Assembly (NCBI GenBank): GCA_944470555.2
Contig: CALYCZ020000349.1
Location: 62,001 to 126,000 of the forward strand
Direction of reading: 5' to 3'
DNA length: 64,000 nucleotides
Source of the DNA: Heterobilharzia americana
Taxonomy: Eukaryota > Platyhelminthes > Trematoda > Strigeidida > Schistosomatidae
Below are positions 12,706 through 24,504 of the stretch, piece by piece; the stretch's first letter is position 1; every line of letters starts with the position of its first letter. The position numbers and the translations under genes are program-made. Under the pieces are notes generated by a model. It was given only the letters and a program-made list of their open reading frames with translations. It did no database searches and was not told where the DNA came from.

Positions 12706-13261
12706 CCGACTTCTGGGAGCAGTACTCATTGTCTTCGATGCGAAACAGGCGACAACTCACAAAAACGCTGGTGTCTAGGCGTATCATAAGTAATTTATTG
12801 AAGTTGAGGATAAAAATTTGACTTGGTAAAGTTGGATAAGCTGAGAAAATGCATAATATACATTTTTGAAATCCCAATTTCTGACGTTTCATGACCTCAC
12901 GGAAATCGCCTCTCCAGAGGACAAACAAAACCTGTGGAAGTTACCGACTGTTTTAGTAGTAAATAGTGAGAAGTGAGATCACGTTGTTCATATATGGCAT
13001 TTATGCAAATAAATGTCATTGTTATCGGATATTAGTCTGCGAGTCAAAGTGAATGTGTGTGCATATGCGGATTGGTGTTAATTTGAGGAAAATACTACAG
13101 ATGACAAATTTGGTTTGTGTGCATCTACTTTATTCCAGTTTGTACGTGTGACGTGTTATTTTGGATATCTAGTCCAAATTAGTTGGATAATTAGGCCTTT
13201 TTTTCCGTTGAGTGGATTAGAATTCAGCATAATGTGAAGTGCCTCAGCTATCCTTTCTTGT

Positions 13262-15268
13262 AGTTTCAAAAACCTTTTTAAACGATTTTAATATTTTCAA
13301 TATCAATTGTGTGACTGTGATAGATGACAGGAAGAGTAATTGCCAACTTGATTTGCAAATTCTCCAGTTCAACAGGATTATTTAGCTATCGTTTTCTGTA
13401 ACTTGTGTGTTCTTTAGCCCGAATGAGGATCTCTCGGAATGATTTCCCAATACAATAAGCTTCACAACCAACACAGCCTAATTTGTAGACACAATTCTGC
13501 TTGGATGCAAAAGGAATTTTATCTTTTAAATTGATTAGAGGATTCGCAACTGTTGGGTATCTTGTAATAGTCTCTAATTCTGTGCATTCTTTAACTCCTT
13601 TGTTGTTCTTCAGTTGTACCTAGGCGGAATCATCGAACTACTGTGCCAACCCATCAATCAACATTTGAATTTCCTCTTGGATCCTTCCGCCCATGTTTCT
13701 AAATCTTTTCAAAGACAATCCTAGGATAGTTCTTAGGATGTAAAACATCTAATATGCTTCATACTTTCGTTTCCCTGTCGTCTTCAATAGTGATGAGCTT
13801 TCTAGCTTTCCTAAATAAATTCAGAGGAAGTGAAGGTTTAGCATTGAGTGGCTGTGCTGATTCGAAATCAAGATATCGATTTGAATGTGTTGCTTTACGA
13901 CAAACAGATGAACTTAGACTTCCACCTCCATTCCTTTTAGTGGATGTTTAAAAATGGTAGTTCACCGCCTGCATTTTAATATTAACATGCGAATTCAAAA
14001 TATAGAACATAAGTTAAGTTAGAAAAGTTCTGAGGCCAGATCTTTTTAAAATTACAAATGTATTATTAATGTATCTGAACCAAGTTCGTGGTTTCATAAC
14101 GTTAGCTAAGATAATGGATTCAATGTGAAACATGAAGAGGTTTCCAACGATAGTGGACACTGGAGGAAGCATTACTAATTCATCTATTTGTTTATATAAT
14201 GCTTCTCTAAACTTGAAAAGTGTAGAATTTAAGTAAAAAAAAAACTAGTGTTTTCATGATTAGGCTAGAAGAATATTGTTATGGGTTCGAGGCGCTAATG
14301 GTATATGTATGGTATATATTCCGAAAAGAATATAATACGGACGCTTAGCTGACAGCTAACATGGTACGCAAGAGACACTGGCTGCAACCCCGGGCCGAAT
14401 AGAGAGAAGACCGAAGCTGCATGATGGGGGAGCGTGTACTACTCCGAGAATATAATATAATAACAATGAATCAATACAAAACACGTGAATAAGTATACAC
14501 ATGAAAACTGACCTTGTCTGCAATTGGAGAAATTCGCACAGTTATAGTAAAAGTTAACCAATCAGCGAATTACATTACAATTGAGGCAGAAAATAGACTA
14601 TTAGTCATACCGTCAAACGATGTGGGAATGACACGTTAAAATGTTCGGATCGATAACAATGTTTTATACAAAACTGGGGCATCACAACAAATATGTCTGC
14701 AACTCACCTATGAACTCTAAACACTTTTTCAGTGAGAATACTAGTATACAATGAAAAGTTATAAATAACGGTTGTTTCATTCGCTACAATAGAAATTTCC
14801 AATATTTCTAGATTGAATTCATAAGAATCTTAAGTTGAGAGTGATAAGAAACCGTTGGAAAGGCTTTAGTAATAATATGAAATATATAGTTATTGCATAT
14901 GTTAGAGAGTTTGTAAGGTCTACTGTTGGTCTCAGAGGGATGTCATGTTCATGAACTTTTGGTAATCCATAGAAGCGTGATGATGTACATCTCTATGGAT
15001 ATATAAAAAACCATAATGAATCTTCGATGAACGGTCTCAATTCCCTTAGAAGCTGGCATGTTTCCGTTTTCATCTTGTTCTTCATTGCTTAACACTTTTT
15101 CTATCCAGTTTCTTCATTGCGACTGGCTGAGAAATGTTCACGTGTTTAAAGGCTATAATCAGTTTTCTTCATAATCACTTACACTTCATTTATTTGCCTT
15201 GGAGATTACGACTGTTTTATCTTTTCGCAGGTTTTGAATGACCGATCATTCTTCCGAAATATTCAGCG
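13262..15268 (-). pseudogene. Nearly complete degenerate Penelope-like element (unit 0 only)
   Basis: Minus strand, 5' to 3': NLRKDKTVVISKA (N-terminal RT block, about 15,210); FYGLPKVHEHDIPLRPTV (about 14,960); MLPPVSTIVGNLFMFHIESI and KPRTWFRYINNTFVILKR (about 14,150-14,060, catalytic box degenerate YINN); NGGGSLSSSVCRKATHSNRY, LDFES and SLPLNLFRKARKL (about 13,900); and a GIY-YIG-type end, FASKQNCVYKLGCVGCEAYC, IGKSF and RAKEH (about 13,500). It has many frameshifts. It is a different family from the 9.8-10.8 kb element. In unit 1 everything from mid-RT to the C-terminus is deleted. Confidence 0.75.
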
Positions 15269-15292
15269 ATATATATATATATATATATATTT

Positions 15293-15560
15293 TTGCATTA
15301 CTCGTGGCAACTTGAGCTGTTACACCTATATGCGAGGTTCTGCGTTGACTTTACCAGTCAGCAGAAAGCAATTCACATTCTACAAATATATACGCCGCCG
15401 AACATTTCGAAAGAATGGTCAGCCCTTCAAAACATACGAAAAGATAAAACAATCGTAATCATCAAGGCAACATCAGTGAGAAACACCTTACTGCTGTTAC
15501 ACACTGTCCAGCCAATAGTTCAACTTCACCCTTGGACTCACAGCATAGCGCTGTAGTTTG
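15293..15560 (+). pseudogene. Penelope-like element 5' fragment, head-to-head with the minus copy (unit 0)
   Basis: Reads YTPPNISKEWSALQNIRKDK followed by TIVIIKA, the N-terminal RT block of Penelope-like elements, now on the plus strand. Its sequence is the inverted counterpart of 15,180-15,268, separated by a short spacer with a (TA)n run. What follows (to about 15,813) is open but not recognisable. Confidence 0.65.
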
Positions 15561-16228
15561 CGCTACAATGAAACTCATATTTTGTCTTACCACTAACAAA
15601 CCTCAAGGAACAGGCGTTACAGCCAATATACGCCGTTGTGTTATGATATTCGACCCCAACCACCACGTCGAGATAACAGCTACCCGTCAGGTCTTCGACT
15701 TTCATTTTACACTGGACAAAACTGTTCTTCTTTGTGAAGATATTTCCCTGAATACGTACCTGTGTTTAATTCATGGTTCACTTCCAACTCTAGCTAATCA
15801 AGTTGCTTCTTAACCATTATTCGAATAGTTTTACAAAATACTTCATTTTTCATATTTTTCCCACCACCTTCAGTATTCCTGATCTTTTTCAATACATTGT
15901 CTTCCCTCTTCCTTAATTTGAAGGCTCCCTACACTTGTATGTCTCAAGATAGGTTTTTCAAGAAGAATATCAATCTTTTTAGCGACTGTAGTTTTCTTCA
16001 GTTAATTATCTTCGAAGTTAGAAAAACACATCATGCATGCAAACAAACCACTTGCTTTTCGATCGAACGTGGAAAAGTTGGATATATTTCAGCCTTCAGC
16101 GAAGATGACAAGAACTACATGTCGTTGTTTTCAAAAGCTACAATTTTCTAGAATTTCAACAACTAATGTTTTAGATTGATATCAGTTATAAGGCTCGCAG
16201 CTGAGAGTAATTTGTACGTGATACTTAC

Positions 16229-16295
16229 TAACCAATAGGCTGCGATGAGCTGAATCTACCCAGCAGTCGTCAAATGTCTCCAAACAAAAAATCAG
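16229..16295 (-). CDS. Claudin-like four-TM gene, unit 0 copy: extracellular loop 1 exon, first part
   Basis: Paralogue of the exon at 45,088-45,154, with the same splice sites and phases and one amino-acid difference (FDDCW here). Anything upstream of it in unit 0 beyond 17,088 was removed by the deletion of about 11.7 kb there. If the missing first exon lay in that interval, this gene copy has lost its start. Confidence 0.55.
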
Positions 16296-16789
16296 CTGTA
16301 TAACATCCAAATTCCAGTCAGTAGATTGGACATTATATTGATAAGAAGGAATTTTTTCCATGTTGTTAAATATTAGTTGTAGGTAAGGTTTTTGATGTAA
16401 TTGTCCTACACTGCTATTTCCTTACATATTTCAGTATTCCTAGACTAAAAACACTTTTAAAAACCTATTGTAAATGATATTATAAAAAACTTTAGTTACC
16501 ATTGTTTGTGATGAATCAAAGACTTAAAATCAGTTTATATATATATATATATATATATAACCACTGTGAGTGTATGGTTGTCATATAGGTTTGCAGTAGG
16601 GTTGTGAAGTGCTAAAGAGTTTAAATGCAATAAAAACTAGAGTTCACCTTGATCGGTAGCTGAACCTATTGCTAGAGTGAATCCACTATTGAAATGCAAA
16701 CAATATTGACTTTCTCAAATCTTCAACTTGTGACAATTTTAGTACACCTCAAATGAATTTTAACTGTTCTTTCCTTAAACCAAAAGCGA

Positions 16790-17088
16790 TCAGGATCGGA
16801 AAGACAGCAAGACAGGTGTTTATTAATCTGAAACCAGTGTGGAGATCTACCCCACTGCACTATGCACAAAACGTCAACAACATCCGGATCCGGATTTTCA
16901 ACATCAACCTCAAGTCAGTGCTGCCGTATGGCTCAGAGACTTGTAGCGTTACGAAGGTGATTTGCAACAAACTAGAGACATTGATGAAGAACTGTCTACA
17001 CTGGCTGGTTACTGAAGATGAGATGAGATGAGATGAGATGAGATGGTCAGAATAATAAGAATCAACGTGAAGGAACTGAGGCTGGCTG
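16790..17088 (+). mobile_element. RTE 3' fragment truncated by the unit 0 deletion
   Basis: Starts at GKTARQVFINLKPVWRS and ends in GGCTGGCTG, where it is joined to block B. It has five GAGAT repeats where unit 1 has seven. Confidence 0.85.
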
Positions 17089-17889
17089 ATGAAACTGTCT
17101 GATATAGCTTCACTTTGATAGACTGCTTTTGAATAGTAGGTTGATGACTGGAGTGACAGTGGTCACTATACAATTCAAACAAGTAATGCGTATTAATAAG
17201 CGTATTGTTTGAATAATAAATACTCTGAGTCACACAGAACTTCTTTGAACATTCAATCTCTCTAATTTGATTGACAAGAGATATTTAAGTAAGAAGTTAT
17301 AATTTCACAGTTGAATAACCATCTCATTCATAAAGCTTACATCATCATCATTACACTAAAAGTAACCCACGTTGATTAACTATGCAAAACTTGATGAAAT
17401 TAATTCGTTAAAGAAGAATGTAAGAGATCTGGTGACAGATACTTACTTCTATTGTAATTGAATATTTTAACTCCTATTCAACCTTTAAACAACATTAGTT
17501 AAACCATCTAATGTAAAGAATATGAAGAAAGTAGGATTTCATAAGTGTATAAATCTCAACAGGTTCAGTCAGCTGAATTCTTTATTCATTCGCATACCAT
17601 GATGAAGTATAAGAATACGCGTTTACACAATGTAAGCCTGAACATCAGTCAATGTGGTGTAAAGTAGAAATGAATAATTTCAACAAGTAGAAATATGGAC
17701 AGATTGAAAAAACTGTTCAAAAGGATGATGAAGATTGAATAAGAAGCAGATAAATTACATTATGGATCATATTTAGAAGAGAATTCCAATCAAACGTTAA
17801 AAGTAGAGAATCATGTTAACTATCCATGACAGATACTAGTGAGATGGATTACATCATCTATTATCAAGTTTGTAGGTTATATAATGAAT

Positions 17890-18911
17890 GAGTTCCACTG
17901 AAATTTGTAAATTCGATAGATCTGGTCTTTTCCACACTCCTTACTTCTTTTCAATTTGTATTCGGAAAGAAATGTTGTCAATATATGAGATCGAATGGAG
18001 AATAAAATGTAAAACTGTTCTTCAGAATAGTATTTGAGCATATATCAAAAGACTGATTGATCGAAGAAATATATTCCTTATTAATTAGATCTACGTCTTC
18101 GACCACACACTAACAAATAGGTTTACAATTCAATCGAAATACCAATCAATCGGTGGGGAGTTGGTGAACAATAATGTAACTAGCTCCGCAGAAGCCGTTG
18201 AATTGATAAATGGGAGTACAATGATGCACTTCCATCGTCGAATCTCTGATCACCACCCATCATGGTTGAGCAAGGGACCAACTAGCACAATAAAGAGCTC
18301 CAAACTTCACACTGGACATCAAGTGGATACTAACTAGTAAAGCTTTGATAATTATTCACCACATTCCAATTAATTTACCCCAATGGATTACACACACGCT
18401 TACTTCTTAGAGCAGAGGTGATTGCAATTCACCTCACCTTTGTATCCAAAAGTAGTTTGTTCAACGACTTTCATTACTGTGGCCGTTAACATGATGCAAC
18501 TCATCAAAAATCACTTCATTAACCTAAGAATAACCTACTTCATATCTCCAATTTTAATTACTCTATTGATTATTTACATGTTTATTTCTAAAACTTATCA
18601 CCTTCATGACTTACTTAAAATCTGTGACTACTGTTCATCAACCTCCATCACTTGATTGGTATTTCGATTGAATTGTAAACCTATTTGTTAGTGTGTGGTC
18701 GAAGACGTAGATCTAATTAATAAGGAATATATATCTTCACTCAATCAGTCTTTTGATATATGCTCAAATAACATTCTAAAGAACAGTATTACATTTTATT
18801 CTCCATTCGATCTCATATATTGACAACATTTCTTTCCGAATACAAATTGAAAAGAAGTAAGGAGTATGGAAAAGACCAGATCTATCGAATTTACAAATTT
18901 CAGTAGAACTC
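17890..18911. mobile_element. Palindromic (fold-back) element, unit 1: 282-bp arms
   Basis: The left arm (17,890-18,171, starting GAGTTCCACTGAAATTTG) is the reverse complement of the right arm (18,630-18,911, ending CAAATTTCAGTAGAACTC), around a 458-bp loop. No transposase is visible in arms or loop. The form suits a fold-back or MITE-like element, but no clear target-site duplication was found, so an inverted duplication is also possible. The loop is about 90 bp shorter than in unit 2, lost between short ACT repeats. Confidence 0.8.
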
Positions 18912-18997
18912 ATATATATCGTAAACTGTTTTTATTTTAACGAACAGATAACGTAACAGTTCGTGTCTATATTTCCAGCCTAATTGCTCTAAAGGAT

Positions 18998-19872
<875 letters not shown>

Positions 19873-20079
19873 TAAAGGATTAGTCCATGAGACACTGAAG
19901 TTCTTTTTATCAACGTTTCAACTCTAAGTAGAACCAAAATCTGGTTGGTGCTCATTATTTAAGATCAGGGAGAAATTATGGCTGGATGGCTAAATAACAC
20001 ATCTGTTTGTCTTCTGCGGACCAGACAATACCACATGATGATTTGAAATATGAGTTTATTGAATTATTTGGTATTAAAT

Positions 20080-21077
20080 TTATTATTATTATTAGTCCCT
20101 TGGGTTCCTAGTGGAACATAGGGCTTCAGTGGCACGTCTCCAGTGTCCTCTGTTCTCTGAAATCTTTTGAACCTGGTTCCACGACAGTCCAGCTGCTCGC
20201 ATTTCCTCCTCTCACGATCTCCTCCATGTCACCCTCACCTCGGACACCCAACTCGTCGCTTCCCATGGGGATTCCACTCGAGCATCTGGCCTGACGCATG
20301 ATGTCCTCAGTCGGCCTTCTCAGTGCATGCCCAATCCATCTCCACTTCCTCCTGCATATTTGTTGCGTGATAGGTTCTTGGTTGGTTCGTTCCCAGAGCT
20401 CCTTGTTGCTTATTCTTTCTGGCAATCTATCTGATCTTCAGTATCGAGCCAGCGTAGGTGGCAGTTGTTGATGAATGTCTGTAGTTTGTTGGAAATGCTT
20501 TTCGTGACGCGCCAAGTCTCTGAACCATACAGAAGCACTGACTTGACTAAGTTGGTGTTGAAAATCCGTATCTTGTTGCACATGCTGAGTGCAGATGATC
20601 TCCACACTGGTTTCAGGCTAATGAACACCTGTCTTGCTTCTCCGATTCTAACTTTGACGTCCTCGTCCGTCCCGCCTGTAGTTGAAACAGTGCTTCCTAG
20701 ATAAGTGAAGGAGGTTACTTCCTTTAAGTTTCTCCCGTTGACGGTGATTGGAGTTCGTTGTTGTTGTTGATGGTGGTGGTGCGGTATCTTCATCACTTCT
20801 GTCTTCTCTATATTCACTTGAAGTCCCGTCTTCGCTGCCCTGTCTCTTCTATCAACTTGTTAGTTTTTGCCTGCACATCTTCAAGTTTATGTGACATCAG
20901 GCACAAGTCATCGTTGGCGAAATCCAAGTCTTCTAGGTTCTTTTCCGTCGTCCAGTGTATCCCCTTCTTCTCGCTCCCCACTGTTTGCTGCATGATCCAG
21001 TCCAGTTGACCACAATCAGGAATATCATGGGGGATAGTAGGCAACCTTGTTTCACTCCTCCCTGTCTTCACTTGGTA
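20080..21077 (-). mobile_element. 5'-truncated RTE LINE with 13-bp target-site duplication
   Basis: Covers the region after motif B to the 3' end: the motif C region is FANDD, then HHHHQQQQ, LGSTVSTTGGTDEDVKVRIG, WRVTKSISNKLQTF and WRWIGHALRRP. It is flanked by TTTGGTATTAAAT (20,067-20,079) and TTTCGTATTAAAT (21,078-21,090). It lies about 150 bp downstream of the TM4 exon, in the same orientation as the claudin-like gene. Confidence 0.88.
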
Positions 21078-21230
21078 TTTCGTATTAAATAGCTATATAT
21101 TTCTAAACACTGTTTAACTAATGGGAATCTATTGATTGATTTTATATAACCAAATATATGTTACAGTAAAAATGCATCTGTATTAAGTTTGGAAGTATAG
21201 TGAATAAGTGTAAAAGAATACAATACTTAC

Positions 21231-21380
21231 TTTATCAAAATCTTGATCATCATCTGTATCTGTTGTCCAACAGCAATACGTACCTAGAAATATCCATGCT
21301 GAGATAAAACATAGGATAGTAGCAAGCCATAATAAAATATATCCAGAACCATAGGATATAGAGATTGTTGTACGCTGATT
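21231..21380 (-). CDS. Claudin-like four-TM gene, unit 1: exon for TM4 and acidic cytoplasmic tail
   Basis: A 150-bp phase 0/0 exon with acceptor TTTACATAG and donor GTAAGTATTG. It follows the previous exon in frame: NQRTTISISYGSG, then the fourth membrane segment (YILLWLATILCFISAWIFLG), a Cys pair in TYCCW (possible palmitoylation site), and an acidic tail TTDTDDDQDFDK. A strong donor means at least one more exon downstream, which I could not identify with confidence. The exon lies between two minus-strand RTE fragments (20,080-21,077 and 21,479-21,936). The matching stretch is missing from unit 2. Confidence 0.7.
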
Positions 21381-21478
21381 CTATGTAAACATGAAAAGGA
21401 AATCAAAAAGAAAGATTGATAAATTCCAGTACTTGTCTGACGCCCAACTATGGCAAGCAGTTTGACCTGGATTACAAG

Positions 21479-21936
<458 letters not shown>

Positions 21937-22028
21937 CCCACCCACCCACCCACCCACCCGCCCCCCCGCCCCCCCCCCCCCCCCCCCCCCAACCAACCAA
22001 CCAACCCAACAACAAAAAAAAAAAAAAT

Positions 22029-22054
<26 letters not shown>
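21937..22054. repeat. Low-complexity ramp: CCCA, poly-C, AACC, poly-A
   Basis: Follows the GCCA array directly: (CCCA)n to about 21,958, a C run with two G interruptions to 21,990, (AACC)n to about 22,010, then about 40 A with one T. Each block differs from the previous one by one kind of base change. It looks more like a sequencing, polishing or gap-filling artefact than a natural repeat, but the sequence alone cannot decide. Confidence 0.75.
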
Positions 22055-22060
<6 letters not shown>

Positions 22061-22530
22061 TAATAAAAAGTAGAATTTTAAAGAAAAAATAGGACTTTGT
22101 AATTGCGCTATATTATCTAGAAACATTAAGTAATTATTTCCTTTCTTATGTCAAAATTTCAGGGAATTGTGTGCATGTTTTCTGATTATCACTTTTTCTC
22201 ATTGATTCCTCAGTGAATATCCTTGTTTCATTGTACCCTTCTGTGGTTGTGAAAACTTTGGGTTCATTTTCAGTGTAATCCATAGTGTATGACTTCAGTT
22301 ATGTGATGAATAGCATTCATAGATGAATGTTCAAGTATAGCTCGACCCCCATAAACAACTTAGATGCTACAAGTAAATCTTCACCGAATGTTTCTACTCT
22401 TTCCATCTAGTTAACATTTGTACATAGCGTTGACAGGTCAGATTGTAGTCATAACAATGACATTGAATTAAACAAAGAAATGCAGTGTTCAGACTGTATT
22501 GAACAAATATGCTTCACATTTACTAACATA
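22055..22530. other. No gene seen; unit 1-only stretch
   Basis: AT-rich sequence between the low-complexity ramp and block C. It is part of the interval missing from unit 2. Confidence 0.5.
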
Positions 22531-22762
22531 TTCATTATTGAAAGATATTATTATGTCATTCCATGAAACACATTAAGCGTTTTTTTCTTAAGCTGATAAG
22601 TAGGAATGTGAACACTCTGACTGCTAGGGAATAGAAAGTGGTCTGCATAGTGTTATGGATATTATCTAATGGGGTGTAGATTATTTCGATAGATTCTTCA
22701 CTCTTATCAGCAAAAAAGTCATAATCTATTGTACAGTGCTATTCATTGTTTATGTCATGATC

Positions 22763-23884
22763 ATTATTTGTCCCTTAGGTTCCTAGTGGAGCATAGGGCT
22801 TCACTAACACGTCACCATCCCACTATCTTCTCTGCAATCTTTTCAACCCGGCTCTACCACTGCCCACTGCCCACAAACTTTCATTTCTTCCTCACATAAT
22901 CTCCACCATGTCACCCTCGCCTCGGACAACCAACTCATCGTTTCCTTTTTGCATTCCACCCGAGGGCCTGGCCTAGTGCATGATATCCTTAAATGGTCTA
23001 CTCAGTGTATGTCCAATCCAACCCATCTCCACTTTCTTCGTCTGAATATTTGTTGGGCGATAGGTTGTCGGTTGGTTGGTTCGCTGCCAGCCAGTCAGCC
23101 ACTCAGCCAGATTTCCTCGTTTCCTATTCGTTCTCACCATCTGATCTGATCTTCAGTACCGAATGAGCATAGACGGAAGCTGTTGATGTATGTCTGTAGT
23201 CTGTTCAAAATACTTTTCGCAACGTGCCAAGTCTCTGAACCATATAGAAGCAAGCACTGACTTGACTGACTTCGTGTTGAAAATCCGGATCTTGTTCACA
23301 CCTCATACTGAGTGAAGTAAGGTAAAGTGCAGTAGATCTCCACACTGATTTCAGATTAACGAAGAAAGGCCTATCTTGCTGTCTTGTTGATCCTGGCTGG
23401 CTTTGACATCCTCATCTTCTATACCATTGTCTGTATCTGGAACGACGCTGCCTAAATAGGTAGGTGAAAGAGACTACTTCATTTAGATTTATCCCGTTGA
23501 TGGTGACTGGTGCTTGTTGTTGTTGTTGTTGGTTGGTTGGTTATCTTCATCCCCTTTGTCTTCTCTACGTTCTTCTGAAGGAAGTCCCGTCTTCCTTCAC
23601 TGTCTCGCCTCGCCTCGCCTCTTTTGCCAACTTGTTGGTTTTCACCTACAGATTTTCGAGTTTGTCCTGCAAGACATTTGACATAAATCATTATCACTGG
23701 GGAGATCCAAATCTTCTAGTGTTTTTTCATTGGTCCAGCCACCGTATGCCCATCTTCTCACAGCTCCTCACAGTTTTCTGTTGCATGATTCAGTCCAGTC
23801 GAGTGGACCACAATCTGGAAGATGATCGGTGATAGTAAGCGGCAACCTTGTCTTACTCCTATTTCACTTCAAAGGCATAACTGA
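22763..23884 (-). mobile_element. Degenerate RTE fragment (unit 1)
   Basis: RTE 3' end at 22,763 (ATTATTTGTCCC) through the C-terminal region to just before motif B at about 23,884 (the segment matching AFEVK). It is more diverged than the other copies and full of frameshifts. A partner lies at 60,583-61,710. Confidence 0.82.
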
Positions 23885-24190
23885 GTAAACTGGTCAATAT
23901 GTAACTCAACAGCGAGAAATGAACCGGATTCTGTTGTCCATTAGTTCTGACATGCCAATATCAGGTGAAATACACTTAAAAGTTACATGACTTTACATGT
24001 TGCGCATGTTTCAACACAGTACAATCATTAGATCTTGAAGGAAATGTAGTGTTAGTTAATTATTGTTCACTTTCAGTTTGGAAACCCTTCATGAAATTTT
24101 CATTTAATGGATATTTAAACTGGAAAATGACAAAGTTAAAATCAGAAAATGCAAACATTTTGTATTTTGAATGACATACTACTGACTGCA

Positions 24191-24359
24191 GGTTGGTATT
24201 CACCATGGAGTGACACCATTCAGGAAAATTTGGAAACCTAGGATTTTGTCGTGACATGGAACTTCTCAGCAGTGCGCGCCCATGACCCACATTGCTAGGT
24301 CTCCAACCCAGGACCTTCAGGTTATTCTCCTAGCACGTTACCATCGACCCGCTGGGTTT
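24191..24359 (-). mobile_element. Smalpha-type SINE, minus strand (unit 1)
   Basis: On the minus strand: AACCCAGCGGGTCGATGG (head), ACCTGAAGGTCCTGGGTTGG (B-box region), CTGAGAAG and GACAAAA (degenerate hammerhead core), then a tail GGTGTCACTCCATGGTGAAT. Both core elements are mutated, so self-cleavage is unlikely. A partner is at 62,017-62,185. Confidence 0.72.
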
Positions 24360-24504
24360 AAATGCAGTGGTCCATATTTCCTATTTCTGCAAGTTCACGA
24401 TGAAGTACTACCTCAATCCGATGCCGTCATTGACTTCACCGGTTGTGTTATATCGTTACCTGACAGAAGTAGGAAATATAGACCATTGGAGTTATACCGA
24501 GGGA

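Larger units (their letters stand above)
1155..13257. repeat. Tandem segmental duplication block A, unit 0
   Basis: Collinear with 29,357-43,630. The offset is about 28,200 at the left, 28,207 at 3.7-5.7 kb and about 30,375 after the 5,727 deletion. Divergence counted by eye is uneven: about 1.5% in 2.0-3.66 kb, 0.2-0.3% in 3.7-11.7 kb, and over 1% in 11.9-12.7 kb. It carries three claudin-like-related intervals, SINE pieces, RTE fragments and two Penelope-like remnants. Confidence 0.95.
14796..17088. repeat. Segmental duplication block D, unit 0
   Basis: Matches 43,627-45,948 (offset 28,830 to 28,859), with roughly 0.9% substitutions by eye plus (TA)n length differences. It ends inside an RTE fragment at 17,088, where the unit 0 deletion joins it to block B. 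Confidence 0.93.

Noticed and set aside
12413..12928. Minus-strand 79-171 codon frame (MFVLWRGDFREVMKRQKLGF and on)
   Set aside because: It merges into one frame only in unit 1; in unit 0 it is interrupted. Composition resembles an antisense shadow.
19950..20050. Possible last exon of the claudin-like gene (after GGTCCGCAG at about 20,022, minus strand)
   Set aside because: It would add only a few residues before a stop, the acceptor is weak, and there is no second line of support.
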